From: Peronospora farinosa
Lineage: Eukaryota > Oomycota > Peronosporomycetes > Peronosporales > Peronosporaceae
DNA length: 64,000 nt
Reading direction: 5' to 3'
Assembly (NCBI GenBank): GCA_947646735.1
Contig: CANTFK010000713.1
Span: forward strand, 124,001-188,000
In this document: positions 1-10,434 of the stretch, piece by piece
How the letters are laid out: each line of letters opens with the position of its first letter
How positions within the stretch are numbered: position 1 is the stretch's first letter
Made by a program: the position numbers and the translations under genes
The notes under the pieces: generated by a model
Told to the model about the DNA's origin: nothing
The model's database searches: none
What the model saw: only the letters and a program-made list of their open reading frames with translations

Positions 1-251
1 AGCACCCCCCATACAACTTTCGATCGTGTGAGGATTTTCCACGTGATCGACCCCCCGACCAATCCCCAACCCTGGTCAAGTTCAGCATCGACTCAAGTCC
101 ACCGAGAAGAGTGCAGCCCGCCCTACCGACGGGTACACAAGGTGAGGAAGGATAGTTACACGGATACGGGGTACCCCCTCCGTTAGTCGGTCGTCTGGGC
201 GCCAGTGGAGAGTCGGGATCACATCAGAAATTTTGTGATCGCCACTCCACC
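1..251. other. Unassigned left edge
   Basis: I see no gene or recognisable repeat here. Recognisable reverse-transcriptase similarity of the adjacent element begins only at about 252. Whatever lies here is not the 5' portion of that element: none of the RT N-terminal motifs found in the related element on the minus strand at 12980-15172 occurs in any frame. Confidence 0.5.
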
Positions 252-504
252 AGACGGTTTCTATCAGATCCTCATGAGGGACAGTGACATTCCGTTCACT
301 GCGGTCAGCACCCCAAGCGGGATGCTTTGGGAGTGGTTAGTCATGTCACAAGGTCTTAAGAATGCTCTAGCTACGTGTAATCGGATGGTGACACAAGTAC
401 TTCGCCCACTTCGCGACTTTGCACCGAGCTACTTTGACGACATTTTCGTTCACAGCCGCGCTGACAAAAGCTCAGCGCTATGGAGGTACACCTTCGACAC
501 TTGA
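205..504 (+). pseudogene. Element A reverse transcriptase palm fragment
   Basis: The frame contains the RT palm blocks [24 protein letters not shown] and the catalytic YFDD box (SYFDDIF), matching the RT of the element at 12980-15172 from about base 252. Bases 205-251 are not RT-like, so the listed Met is accidental. The frame fails at about 475-485, where the coding sequence continues in another frame from 480. It is a remnant, not an independent gene. Confidence 0.85.
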
Positions 505-1691
505 AACAGGTGTTTCAAGTTATGCGCGAGAATAAATTGTATGCGAATTTGAAGAAATGTGTCTTCTGCGCTCCCGAGATTCCAGTACTCGGTTGTTACG
601 TCAGCAAGGAAGGTGTCCGCGCTGATCCTGAGAAGATCTCATCGATCTGTTCCTGGCCAACGCCCAGGAACCAAACTGAATTACGTCAATGGCTCGGTCT
701 GGCGAATTACTTGCATAAGTATACAAAGAATTATGCTGAGCTAATTCAGCCATTATCGACTTTGCTCAAGAAAGATGCAGTATGGTTATGGACGGCAGAA
801 CATCAATCTTCCTTCGACTCCGTAAAGAAGAGCTTTTTCGAGGCACCGGTGCTGATGTTACCTGATGACTCTAAGCAATTCCACGTCGTGTGCGACGCGA
901 GCAATTTCGCTATAGGATGTGCCCTCATGCAATTTGATGACGAGGGTCGAGAGCGCGTCGTGAGTTTTCAATCACGACAGATGAAACCTGCCGAGAAAAA
1001 TTATCCGGTACACGACAAGGAACTTTTGGCTATGCGTTACGCGCTATTCAATTTTAGAGTATATTTGCTCGGTGAAAAGATGTTTTCTATCTACACAGAT
1101 CACGCATCATTGCGTACCGCCGTCAAGAGTCCTCACTTGTCCCAGCGTACGGCACGGTGGTTGTCATTTTTTGCCGAGTATAATTTTGTGGTGCATTACA
1201 AGCCTGGCAAGAATAACATTCTCGCTGACGCGCTTTCTCGTCGTCCTGATTACGATTCTCGGCGTGATATGGGTCATCAAACGGAGTATGTTGATGACGA
1301 CGAAGATATCTGTGTGTGTTGTATTGAACTGGGACTTAATGCGATGATTTCGACCCCCGTGCTTTCGATCCGAACTCAGATCGCTGAATCCTACGCGAAT
1401 GATTCCTTCTATGCAGAAATCATCAACTATCTCAGGGACCCGAGCGAGAAATTACTCGCGAAGTTGACGAAACCAACACGCGACAACATCAAGCGTTACG
1501 CGCTTGACGGTCCGTTGCTGACGTACACGATGGACGTCTTTGATTCCCCACGTGTCGTCATCCCTGCTGATGACGACCTTCGAGCCAGGTTGGTTTATGA
1601 ATTTCACGACAGCCCAGCTGGCGGACACCTGGGTCGCGAAAAGACGTTTGCGGCTATTTCTCTCGTATTTTTCTGGCCGCGAATGTATTAG
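480..1691 (+). pseudogene. Element A pol: RT thumb, RNase H and integrase zinc-finger half
   Basis: This continues the RT from the previous fragment after a frameshift. It begins with the HLKQVF block and the LGCYVS region, followed by the connection ([14 protein letters not shown]). RNase H shows its acidic residues in [15 protein letters not shown] and YTDHASL. The integrase zinc finger begins with the two histidines of EFHDSPAGGHLG. An in-frame TAG at 1689-1691 interrupts the finger just before its two cysteines; the same frame continues from 1692, so this is a nonsense change rather than a gene end. Confidence 0.88.
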
Positions 1692-1706
1692 TACAGCCAG
1701 AAATGG

Positions 1707-2651
1707 GTGCGCTCATGTGAAACCTGTCAGCGTGTGAATCCCGTGCCGTCCTCACAAGCCCCATTGCGTCCGCTTCCGATTGCTACGGAAGCATGGCGCT
1801 CGGTCAGCATGGATTATATCTTTGGACTTCCACCGGATAAACAGAAACGCACAGGCGTATTGGTTCTAGTGGATCGATTCAGCATAATGGTGCATTTTGC
1901 TCCGGTCTCCGCCATCATTACGGCGAAGACGACAGCGAAGATCTTCATTGATCTTATCTTTAGACATCACGATTTGCCAGAATCTATTGTTTCGGACCGT
2001 GAACCGCGTTTCACTTCGGCTTTCTGGGTCGAGTTATTCCAGCTATTAGTCAGGCGGATGCTTATGTCTACGGCGGCCCATCCAGAGACGGATGGGCAAA
2101 CGGAGCGTGTGAACAGAGTGCTCGAAGATGTCTTGCGCAGTTATGCAACATCTTTCTCATCATGGAGTTCATTTCTTCCACTTGCTGAGTTTGCAATTAA
2201 CAATGCTGTTCATGCGTCAACCGGGTTGACGCCCTTTTTCGTGAATAACGCGAGACATCCTCGCGTTCCGGCTCTACTTGCTCTCTCAGCTTCAGAGCAC
2301 CCTGTCTCAAAGCTTGTTGGGAGAGTATCAACCGATGGAATTCCGCCGAAACTATTGATTATTGATTACGATGCGAATAAGGTTTCTGCCGATGCACCTG
2401 AAACTGGTAATTTCGTGGCCAACGGCATATCGACTCCTGACGCGATGCTTTCCATCGCGTCTTCCGTTGCCAATTTTGCTTCAAAAGAGAATACGTCGCC
2501 TGTAAGTTCGGCTGCAGTAACCGAATTCCTACTATTACGGCAAGGAATCACGCGTTTTGTGCGTGATGCATTACAAGAGGCAGTCGACAAGCAAAAGGAG
2601 AATGCAGACAGAATAGGTCGAGAGAAATATGTTTATATTTCGAGAAGGTGA
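1707..2651 (+). pseudogene. Element A pol: integrase catalytic core
   Basis: The frame is the same as the preceding fragment. It opens with the cysteine pair of the integrase zinc finger (CETCQRV). The retroviral-type core follows with its three acidic positions: Asp in SMDYIFG, Asp in IVSDREPRF and Glu in DGQTERVNRV. The C-terminal part holds a linker and the helix block ITRFVRDALQEAVDKQKENAD. The frame is lost at about 2630-2650, where the next module resumes in another frame. Core residues look intact although the gene is broken. Confidence 0.88.
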
Positions 2652-2659
2652 CAGAGTAA

Positions 2660-2929
2660 TTGTTATCAACAAGTGGATTACCAAACACCTCAGTGACAAA
2701 TTTGTGCGCTAATAAGTTAGCGCCAAGATATATTGGCCCATTTCGGGTTCTTAAGGTGCATGGTGACGCTTACACGCTAGACATACCTCCATCTATGCGT
2801 TTGCACCCGACGTTTTACGTCGGGCGCCCCAAGGCCTACCTCCCGGCGGATCTCCCTTCGAATCTTCCCCGCTCTTCTGCGCCGGCTCGAAATCCGACAT
2901 CCCTTGACGACGACGTTGACGACGACTGA
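2660..2929 (+). pseudogene. Element A pol: post-integrase GPY-type module
   Basis: This is the small module that follows integrase in many Ty3/Gypsy elements. Blocks seen are NKLAPRYIGPFRVLKV, GDAYTLDIPPSM and RLHPTFYVGR, all matched in the element at 11815-12363. The upstream frame is lost in a frameshift. The end of this fragment overlaps, on the other strand, the C-terminal coiled-coil part of the antisense reading frame described at 2793-4232. Confidence 0.8.
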
Positions 2930-4232
2930 GACTAAGTCCTGCCCGAACGCGTGCAGACTCGATCTGCTGGGGTCCTCCGAACGCAGTCTTCTCAAGTTGA
3001 CGTAGGCGCTCAACCAGTACCAGCTGCTCACGTCGAGTCCGCTCAGCAGCCTCAGTCGCAGCATCCGCACGATCTTGAGCTCTCTCAGCCATCTCGTGAG
3101 CATCAAGTAGGGCTTTCTTCGACTCCTCGGCTTCAGCGCGGAGTAGGCGCAACTCATCATTCGACTGTACAGGCGCCCGATTGCGAGAATCGGCGCTCAT
3201 CGCCAGAGGTCTTCCGTCTGATGCTCCTCCTCCCTTAGTTGATGCATCGGGTGCGCGACGCTGGATTGTCGCTCGAATCGTCGATCACGAGGATCACAAG
3301 TCCCAGGCGCCGAGTAATAAGTTGGCGCCCATAAAGAAGCGTGTCGAGAAACATTTCAGGGTTCGCTGGTTGGGATATTCCCCGGCGGACGATACATGGG
3401 AGCCATCGAGTACGCTGTCCCAAGATGTCCCGGACGTGGTCGATGACTATGAGTCCCGTAGAAAGACGGTGATCGCGCCGACGCTGCCGGTTTCATTCCC
3501 GATCTCGCGAGCCGTAATGCTCGCGAGCAACGAAACCACGACGACCTCCCGAGCGACTCCGAGACCGAGACCTATTACGAGGCTCGGGAGCATACGGATG
3601 ATACGGTTGACGACCTCGGCTACGTGAATTCCGTCGGCGATCGTAAGGACGCGCTCTCACTCGCCGTAGCTCGGACACCTGGAGCTCCGAAAGGCTTCTC
3701 TCATAATGGGCAATCCATGGACGAATATGGTCGGGCATGCCTCGCGCACACACCAAGTCGTACCATTCCTGCCGGACCTGTCGCGATCTGTCCATGTTGC
3801 ATTTGGGCATCCCTCACGAATGTGAACGTAACAAAGGTGATACTCGTCACAAGTCATACGACAGATGCGCCGGCGCAGGTCGCCAATAGCGTGTCTATCA
3901 CGCGTTCCCTCGCGACCGTCTAACCAGGACGTAAAGGACGTTCCTTCACGTCGGCTCGCGTTCCAGCGCCTGATGAAGGCACACCAAGACCTCTGCAACG
4001 CATCGTCGGTATATGCGTTGTTCGTCGCCTTGCCTCTCACAGTACGGTATTGCGTGAAAAGGTCCTTCATGACCTCCAGTGGCTCGGGTTCGACAGCACC
4101 TTCAAGACCATACAAGCGCCACGGTTTCAAGTCCCCATCCATGACCTGCGGCGCCTGCTCTCTACGGATTGTCGCTTGGTGTTTCCAGTTCTGGTTGTCA
4201 GAGACATTGTTTCGTGGACGCCTAGGGTCCAT
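2793..4232 (-). pseudogene. Element A antisense protein gene (broken into three frames)
   Basis: Reading leftward from 4232, three overlapping or adjacent minus-strand frames (4232-3657, 3810-3493, 3200-2793) together match, in order, the single 466-aa plus-strand frame at 10448-11848 in element B. The first has the conserved N-terminal domain (PWRLYGLEGA, the invariant block ALQRSWCAFI, RWN, IGDLRRR, LCYVH, REGC). The second has HYERSLSEL followed by an Arg/Ser-rich tract. The third has an alanine/glutamate coiled coil and a basic tail. The first two frames differ by a frameshift. The region is antisense to pol and reaches close to the 3' LTR. No known domain is recognised and the function is unknown. 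Confidence 0.65.
3181..3627 (+). pseudogene. Element A pol: C-terminal chromodomain
   Basis: A chromodomain is visible around 3244-3460: the block RWIVARIVDHED is followed by HFRVRWLGYSPADDTWEP and a helix ending DVPDVVDDYE. This arrangement is typical of the integrase C-terminus of chromoviruses, where it is thought to guide insertion through histone marks. It matches the chromodomain at 11052-11489. About 250 bp with poor sense coding separate it from the GPY module, and that interval carries antisense coding sequence instead. Confidence 0.85.
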
Positions 4233-4330
4233 GCTGCTCAGTTAAGTCTAACTGAGCAGGTTCGGAGTTACGCCGTTGGTCGAGAAATAACTTTTTGCGA
4301 CTCGCGCTTACGTTGAGGTAAGCGCAACTT

Positions 4331-4343
4331 AAAGAGGGGGTGA
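4331..4343 (+). other. Element A polypurine tract
   Basis: The tract AAAGAGGGGG followed by TGA lies directly before the 3' LTR and is the expected plus-strand primer for reverse transcription. The complete element has the same arrangement on the other strand at 10435-10447 (AAAAGGGGG followed by TGA). Confidence 0.8.
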
Positions 4344-4655
4344 TGTAATGGGGCAACCTATTACATGAGTAGTTATAGGATAGATACATAATTGCATAAG
4401 TAGGCATAGGGCAGTATCCGATTAGCGGATACTGCGCGTCATTTTATTATTGATTTATTATTGGGGTGCCAGACCCAATAATTAGCCAATAATAAATTGA
4501 CTTCCATATTGAGTGGTTCTCATGAGCTAGGGAACATATTCGCACTCACTGCGAATTAAAACAAAAATAAAACAGAGTTATATTTACGAGCTAATTAAGA
4601 GCACTTCCTCAACGCCCTTTAGTGTAAGACGGTAACGGATCCTTAGCCCGTTACA
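4344..4655 (+). repeat. Element A 3' LTR
   Basis: A 312-bp LTR with TGTAA...TTACA ends (TG...CA rule), starting directly after the polypurine tract. The same family, inverted, is seen at 6117-6425. It contains a perfect 10-bp stem (4411-4420 with 4426-4435) with a 5-nt loop, followed by TTTATTATTG-type direct repeats. Beyond 4655 the sequence is coding remnant of element C. The 5' partner is not in the window. Confidence 0.88.
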
Positions 4656-5400
4656 ATCTTGCTGTCGTATAAACGCAGGCATAGAATGCTGCTGTGAACC
4701 GAAGGGTATTGGATCTCGAGCGTTAAGTCTTTCGACTGACCTCGGATCTCCAAGATGCGAAGGGTAGGGACCTTCAGGGTTATGACCGCATGAAACTTTG
4801 TTTGGACATTTTGAAGCGACTGATGATGAGAGACCCGCGTCAAGCGCGGAGTCCTCCTCGATCGCCTCGATCGTAAATATGAAACCTTTCGGCTTCAACG
4901 TCGCTTGATCGGAAGCGACACTCGACTCACGTTCGACGTCACCATCGGTCTCGTTAGACCGATGCGGATATGTGGTCTCTTCTGGATCAACATATTATTT
5001 CACACGACCCACTTAAAAAAGGGGTGCGTCTTCATATACGGTGGGAAATTGAGGCTATAATTTATGTCTCCAACTTCTTCAACCATTGTAAAGGTCCCAA
5101 TGAATCGGGGCAATAGATTAGTAGTACCACCAGGTAGTACAGAAATTGCATGTTTAGGTAGGGTATCAGTACTTCATAGCACTTTGTCCCCCACACTAAA
5201 GTGTTCATTGTTTTTGCGACCATGCTGGTCTGCATATTGTTTTTGCTTGTCCTGTGCGCTTGCCATCGCGTCACGGACCTTACGTGTGATGGCTAATCGC
5301 TCCTTCACAAAGCGCTGATCTTCGCTCACTCTTTTAGCATTCAACTCGGTCCAAGAGGTCGTTCATGGGTTGACGCTGTCGATAACACTACAGTGTCATC
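4656..5400 (-). pseudogene. Element C post-integrase and pol C-terminal remnant
   Basis: Minus-strand frames here are degenerate but keep the order of the post-integrase region. A block like KVRDAMASAQDKQKQYAD is followed by a GPY-type stretch (PRFIGTFTMVE) and KTHPFF near 5000. Then comes an acidic frame (4898-4584 on the minus strand) that runs into the LTR of element A. Several stops interrupt it. No chromodomain can be recognised with confidence. Confidence 0.6.
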
Positions 5401-5443
5401 GTCAAGGAGCACTGGCATTTCTTGCCGTGAGCCGTGACCACTG

Positions 5444-6116
5444 CTAAACAAGCAGTGTCACTAGGGCTATTTGAACCCTAATATGCATTCGCACCGAGAG
5501 AAGTGAGGGGCCCTCCCTCGGGCTGCGTACAAACGAGACTGGCGTTCGAGGTTGGCATAGTTCGTTAATGTAAAATGTTGTTTCACCCGTACTGGCGCGA
5601 ACACTTTTCTTAATAGCAAACTCCACGAATGGAATTTGCTTAAATTATTCCGATGGAGTTGCTACAGTACGCAATACATCGCGCCGCGACTCGATTGGCT
5701 CGTTCCGTTTGGCCATCGGTCCGGGGATGATCGGCTATTGACATGTGGAGCTTTTTCCCAGCAACTCATAAACATGACGCCAAAATCTCGACGTAACGCG
5801 GATTCCTATCAGATACTATGGACTAGGGTATTCCGTGTAGTCGATACACATGATCTAGATAGCCTATTTTCTTGAGATCTTCGTGCTACATATTGCTAAA
5901 TGCACCATCTTGCTCAGTCTGTCTGCAAAGACGACGATCCCCGTCCTGCCTTTACGGTCAGGCGGTAAGCCAAACATGAAGTCCAAACTGACCGACTTCC
6001 AACACTTCATTGGAATCGTCAGTGGCTTCAATGGCGCACTGCTAGAACATACAGGCTTTATGCGCTGACACTCTTCGCATGAGTAAATATCGTCATCCAC
6101 CCACCAATATAGTTGG
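5444..6116 (-). pseudogene. Element C integrase remnant
   Basis: Two minus-strand pieces remain. The piece 6100-5864 has the zinc-finger cysteines (CEECQRIKP) and the start of the catalytic core (VSLDFMFGLPPD, ADRLSKMVH). The piece 5626-5444 has the core C-terminal block (EFAIKKSVRASTG). The section between, which should carry the second and third catalytic acids, is not open in one frame. The upstream zinc-finger half is separated by the solo LTR at 6117-6425. Confidence 0.75.
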
Positions 6117-6425
6117 TGTATGGGCTAAAGACCCGTTACCGTCTTACACTAAAGGGCGCTGAGGAAGCACTTTTAATTAATTCGTTAATATAACTCTGTT
6201 TTAATTTTGTTTTTATTCGCAGTAAGTGCGAATATTATCCCTAGCTCATAGAATCCACTTAATATAAAAGTCAATATATAATTGGTTAATTGTTGGGTCT
6301 GGCCCCTAATCATAAACCAATACTATAATGACGCGCAGTATCCGCTAATCGGATACTGACCTATGCCTACTCATGTAATTATGGATTATCCAAAAACTAC
6401 TTAGGTAATAGATTGCCCCATTACA
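6117..6425 (-). repeat. Solo LTR of the element A family
   Basis: A 309-bp LTR in minus orientation, with TGTA...TTACA ends on the plus strand, of the same family as the LTR at 4344-4655. It includes the stem CAGTATCCG/CGGATACTG with a 5-nt loop (6336-6344, 6350-6358). It splits the integrase zinc finger of element C: the histidine half lies at 6426-6560 and the cysteine half below 6116. The flanks GTTGG (6112-6116) and GGTGG (6426-6430) look like a 5-bp target duplication with one change. No internal element sequence is attached, so it is read as an LTR-LTR recombination product. Confidence 0.82.
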
Positions 6426-7569
6426 GGTGGGCCACCAAAATTCCTCTGAGACGCGGAAAAATGTATTTCCACTTTCGAGATTCTCACTAGATGGCGCATC
6501 GTGGCACTCGTAAAGTATCATCAGCTTGAGATTTGTGTCATGAGGGACATAGATTCTCAAGTAATTACAGGGTGACAGTTGATGCCATATTTAGGCCATC
6601 ACTGTAACTAAGCGATTAAGCTTCGCTTTAGGGTTCGACGGAAGGGTAACCTTTCGCCCACCAAAATGATCTAGCATCAGGCGCCAATGTGCGTCCTTCT
6701 TGTAGCACTCCTCTATATCGGAGGCAGTAAGCTAGTCACTTGGTACGTTTTTACGGCTGCCAATGGCGGCGACTCAACTTGTGCTTTTGCAAGAGACACA
6801 TTTTCCTGATGTCTTGCCTCAAAGTCTGGTCTGCGAGATAACGCGTCAGCCAAGACATTCGGCTTACCTGGCTTATATTCAGCTTTGAAATTAAAATTTA
6901 GGAAAGAATGTTAGCCATCTCGCCATTCTAGGCGAAATGTGCGGTGAATTTATAGCCGTCGGCTGTGATGCGTGATCCGTATAAACCACAAAAGGTTCGG
7001 TGCCCAAGAGGTGCACCCGAAAATTTACAAGAGCATACTTAATTGGAAGTAGCTCCTTGTTATGCGCAGGATAAATTATTTCTGCGGCTATCAAAAGCCG
7101 AGACTGATAAGAAATGACACGGTCAACGCCGCTGTCATCCTTCTGCATTAGAGTGCTCCCGATTGCAAAATTGCTTGCATCGAAGACGATGCTAAAGGCC
7201 TTATCCGCGTCTGGCAATGCCAAGACCGGTACCTCGATAAGAGTTTGCTTCACTGATGTGAACGCATCTTTTTGTTTCTTTGACCAAGTCCATTCTGTAT
7301 CCTTTTTCAAAAGTTTCGACAATGGCTTAGTCTGCTCCGCATAATTCCTGCTGTACTTATGCAAGTAATTAGAGAGCCCAAGGAATTGGCGCAGATCCTT
7401 CACGTGTCGTGGGACTGGCCATTCCTTCATAGGATTTAACTTTTATGAGGCTTCTCGTACACCATGTGCACCTACCTACGATGCAGCCCAGTACCGGTAT
7501 CTCGGGGACTCCTATTACGCACTTTTGCAAGTTCACGTATAATTGGGCGTCACCCAGAGTCTGCAACAC
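6426..7569 (-). pseudogene. Element C RT thumb, RNase H and integrase N-terminus remnant
   Basis: Minus-strand frames 7569-7369, 7430-6891 and 6560-6426 follow each other. The first holds the RT block near LGC and the second the connection LRQFLGLSNYLHKYSRNYAE. RNase H acids appear in FSIVFDASNFA, HNKELLP and YTDHASQ. The third holds the integrase start YECHDAPSSENLE and EEFWWP, in which the second zinc-finger histidine of GGHLG is lost. The 6560-6890 stretch is degenerate. Confidence 0.8.
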
Positions 7570-7604
7570 AGCGTCTAAATGACGCTTGTGCGACTCTATT
7601 GCAC

Positions 7605-8321
7605 TCAGACCGTCCTCCCCCTACTATGCACGAATACATCGTCAAAGGAATGGGGCGCGTAGGCACGGTGCTGACGCGTCACGTGAGCCACTCCTCGGTT
7701 GAATGTTGCCGGAGCATTTTTCAACCCTTGTGGCCTCGCAAGCCACTCCCACAGCATACCGCTTGGATTGCTTACTGCCGTTTTGGCTACATCGGTATCT
7801 CTCATGAGAACCTGATAGTAGCCATCCTTCAGATCCAACGCAGAAAAGATAGTTGACGGTTCCATGGATTTTAACAAGACATCTTTCCGCAGGATCGGCG
7901 TTTGCGCCGGGATGGTGGCCGTGTTCAGCTTTTTATAAGCATGAACCACGCGCCATCCACCTGTTGCATTACGCACACAGAAGGTCGGGCTGCAGTGAGG
8001 CGACTTGCTCTCACGTACATGTCCCGCCTTAGCTCGCTTGTCGAAGAACTCATCGATGTAATCGACTTGTTCCTTCGGCAACGGCCATTGCCTGGTCACA
8101 CAATACTTGGTGCCAGGCTCCAGGTCAATCTCGCGCCTGATGCCCCTATCGGCCGGTAGGCGGCTCGGCACTTCTGCTGCAAACACATCACGGTGTTTCC
8201 ATAGAACATCATAGAACGGGCTGTCCTTCAAGGCATCCCAGCCTTGAGCAGCGAACCGTTTCTTTTTGTCGGTCTCCAAGACACTCTCGTCCATTGTGGA
8301 CGACGAGCAACAGTCTTCCAC
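7605..8321 (-). pseudogene. Element C reverse transcriptase remnant
   Basis: A 238-residue frame covers most of the RT fingers and palm: the entry block [59 protein letters not shown] and the catalytic SFDDVF box. In that box the usual aromatic position before DD is Phe. The frame ends soon after the catalytic box and the thumb continues in another frame. The N-terminal acidic part corresponds to the protease-RT linker seen in element B. Confidence 0.85.
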
Positions 8322-8515
8322 GTTCTCTTCTGGAGCTGGTGCGACTATCTCGTGGATCTTTCCTTCCTTTAGTTCGGACAGGAACAGATCTCACGTCATC
8401 TCCGAGAGATTTAATATCTCCTCGGCAGATGCCAGGACAAGTTGGATCACCTCAACTCCGGCATCTTTTCTTCGACGGCCTCGAACAACTCGTTCGTAGG
8501 TTCGTCCTCTTGTAC

Positions 8516-8962
8516 CTAGACTGATCCAAGGGTCACTCGTTTCGACGTGCCCTTGATCGTCTTAGTTATTCTGGTGCTCGTTCTTCGAGTCACCACGACC
8601 TTTGACCTGGAAGAAGGTGTCGTTGCTATTTCAGCTAACGCACTTCTTTCAACCGCACCAGGCTCTTGGCTCTGTGCCGGTTCTTGTGGCGCTTGACTTC
8701 CTGTCAGCCCACCATCAACTGCCAGAGGCTCTCGGCTCTGTGAAGGAACATTGGACGCATGACTACTTTTCATCGTCACATTCACTACACCAGTCTCCAC
8801 GAAAAGAAGAGGAATTCTTGTCATCTGAATTCCTGTCAGGGCACTTCCAGCTACTCCAGGCTCAACGAGCTGGGTAGTACCTGGTGTCGATTGACATACC
8901 GTCATCGCACCCTCGACAGTGTTGGACACGGCATCAGCCACATAAGCCTCCCACAGAAGCAC
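8516..8962 (-). pseudogene. Element C protease-RT linker remnant
   Basis: A 148-residue minus-strand frame rich in Ser, Thr, Val, Pro and Glu lies between the protease-like and RT remnants. It has short recurring pieces such as SQSREP and SQEPGAV and a Lys/Arg-rich end. Position suggests the counterpart of the repeat-bearing linker of element B at 15255-16250, but sequence similarity is weak. It is not a recognised domain. Confidence 0.45.
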
Positions 8963-9142
8963 ATCCTTTCCGGTGTCTTGCGTAGAGCTAGCGAATGTGC
9001 GTGTCCGCCAGTCAATCCATGGTTCGTGTTTAGCAAACTAAGGCATGCCTAGGATGAGGTCATACGGACTTTTCATACCTAGAACTGTGAACTTCTCTTT
9101 ACAAGAGAAGTCACTGAAATTAAAGGCGAGTTCAGCTTGAAC

Positions 9143-9403
9143 TCACTCCGATTTAACGAGCGCGCCGTTCGCTAAACGAACGATCGCCTCTTCTCGCTCG
9201 CCATCCTGGCAAAGCGACTCATAACTAGCCGGACTCTTTTTCAGAGCTGCGAGTTTCACAAAGTTTTCTGATTTTTTTGCACCCAAGTCAAAGAGAAGGG
9301 TCATCACTTGGTCATAGCCTCGTACTAGAGCACTATAGACCAAAAGGGTTGAGGTCCGACCTTTCGGAACCTCAGGGACTATGCTACCCATTTGTTCGAT
9401 CAC
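9143..9403 (-). pseudogene. Element C aspartic protease remnant
   Basis: The minus-strand frame contains LLFDLGAKKSENFV, in the position of the retroviral-type protease active site, where D-[ST]-G-A is usual; the second residue here is Leu. The flap and second half (an ILGMPWL block in element B) fall in other frames below 9143. This agrees with a dead protease domain between gag and RT. Confidence 0.65.
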
Positions 9404-9456
9404 TCTGAACTTAGGGGTAGCTTCAGAGTCCGCGACAGTAGGGCATCCCGCCCCTA

Positions 9457-10094
9457 CTAAGCTCCCGCATTTCCCGACCCATCTTGGGCAGGTGCTGAAC
9501 CCGTGCGTCGTGCACGCTGGTTTTTTGCACCTCCCTTCGGGTTGGGAGACCTTTTGTTGGCTGCCTTAGCACCAGCAGCTACCTTGGCGTAGCAGCGAGC
9601 CATCATATGGCCTCGCTTGCCGCACTTGTAGCAGACCACGTCTGCATTGCCAGACTCCATTGTAGTGGCATCTGACTTCTTGGCCACCGGCTTATTATAA
9701 GCTGTCGCCGAGGCGCTGTTGTAGGATTGCTCCTCCACTAAGGCAATGTCAATTGCCACTTCCATCGTCATTGACACTTTTTTAAAAAGGTCCTGACGCG
9801 ATGGATCGTGCCGTAGTCCGTTCATGAACGTGTCCACCTTGATACGTTCTGGTATCGGTTCCTCATTAATGGAAGCCGACAGCGAACGCATCTCCTGCAC
9901 AAATTCTTGCAGAGAGCGTTTCGCCTGTCGTGCTCCAAAGAAGCGCGCCATAAGCAACACTTCGTTGTTAGGCGGCTGATACATGGCGCGAATCTTTGTC
10001 TTAATGATCGCTCATCATAGAAACGCATCGTCGTTTGCCATAAGCGCAGAGTAAGCCCACTCTGACGCTTTGTCACGCAAGTTGGACATGGGAT
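9457..10094 (-). pseudogene. Element C gag, C-terminal part with zinc knuckle
   Basis: The frame 9984-9457 holds a gag capsid-like region (YQPPNNEVLLMARFFGARQ, a VDTFMNGLRHDPSR block) and a CCHC zinc knuckle, C-x2-C-x4-H-x4-C, in CYKCGKRGHMMARC. Upstream to 10094 the gag frame continues with two adjacent TGA stops near 10010. At 10095 it is cut by the 3' LTR of element B, and the N-terminal part resumes at 17882. Confidence 0.85.
10090..10094. repeat. Target-site duplication of element B (left copy)
   Basis: GGATA directly precedes the TGTTAC end of the left LTR and is repeated exactly after the right LTR at 17877-17881. A 5-bp duplication is usual for Ty3/Gypsy integrases. Confidence 0.93.
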
Positions 10095-10434
10095 ATGTTA
10101 CGGGGCTAGAACGTACCGTCACTAGCTTACACGCGCGCTCGAGGAAGACTCAAGCCCAAGTATTAGTTATTAAGTATTTTTAACTCTGATTTTTATTTTG
10201 GTTTTAATTCGTACTAATTACAAAATTTTTAGTCGTAATCAATACGACAGTGTTCCCGCCTTTCGGGAACCACACAATTTCAGGTTGATTTATCATTGGT
10301 CCATATTGGGACTTTAGGCCCCAATAATAAACCAATAATAAATGTCACGCTGTGCCCGCTATTCGGGCCTAGCACCTGTCTACATATGTATTTGTTTATT
10401 TGTTTTAACTATGTGTGTAATGTAGCCCATTACA
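10095..10434 (-). repeat. Element B 3' LTR
   Basis: A 340-bp LTR, TGTTAC...TTACA on the plus strand, nearly identical to 17538-17876. It contains two stems with 5-nt loops (GTTCCCG at 10252-10258 with CGGGAAC at 10264-10270; GCCCG at 10354-10358 with CGGGC at 10364-10368). On the plus strand it also has tandem CCAATAATAAA units at about 10319-10341. Those CCAAT units point toward the antisense reading frame that starts at 10448. Confidence 0.94.

Larger units (their letters stand above)
252..4655 (+). mobile_element. Element A: 5'-truncated Ty3/Gypsy LTR retrotransposon with chromodomain
   Basis: The order is RT palm, RT thumb and RNase H, integrase, GPY-type module, chromodomain, polypurine tract and 3' LTR, the Ty3/Gypsy order with a chromovirus-type 3' end. 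Similarity to the complete element at 10095-17876 starts abruptly inside the RT palm near 252, so the 5' LTR, gag, protease and RT N-terminus are missing. The pol reading frame is broken by frameshifts near 480 and 2630-2660 and by an in-frame TAG at 1689-1691, so the copy is dead. The 3' LTR abuts pol sequence of the minus-strand element C, which A probably entered; the other junction is not visible, so no target duplication can be checked. Confidence 0.9.
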
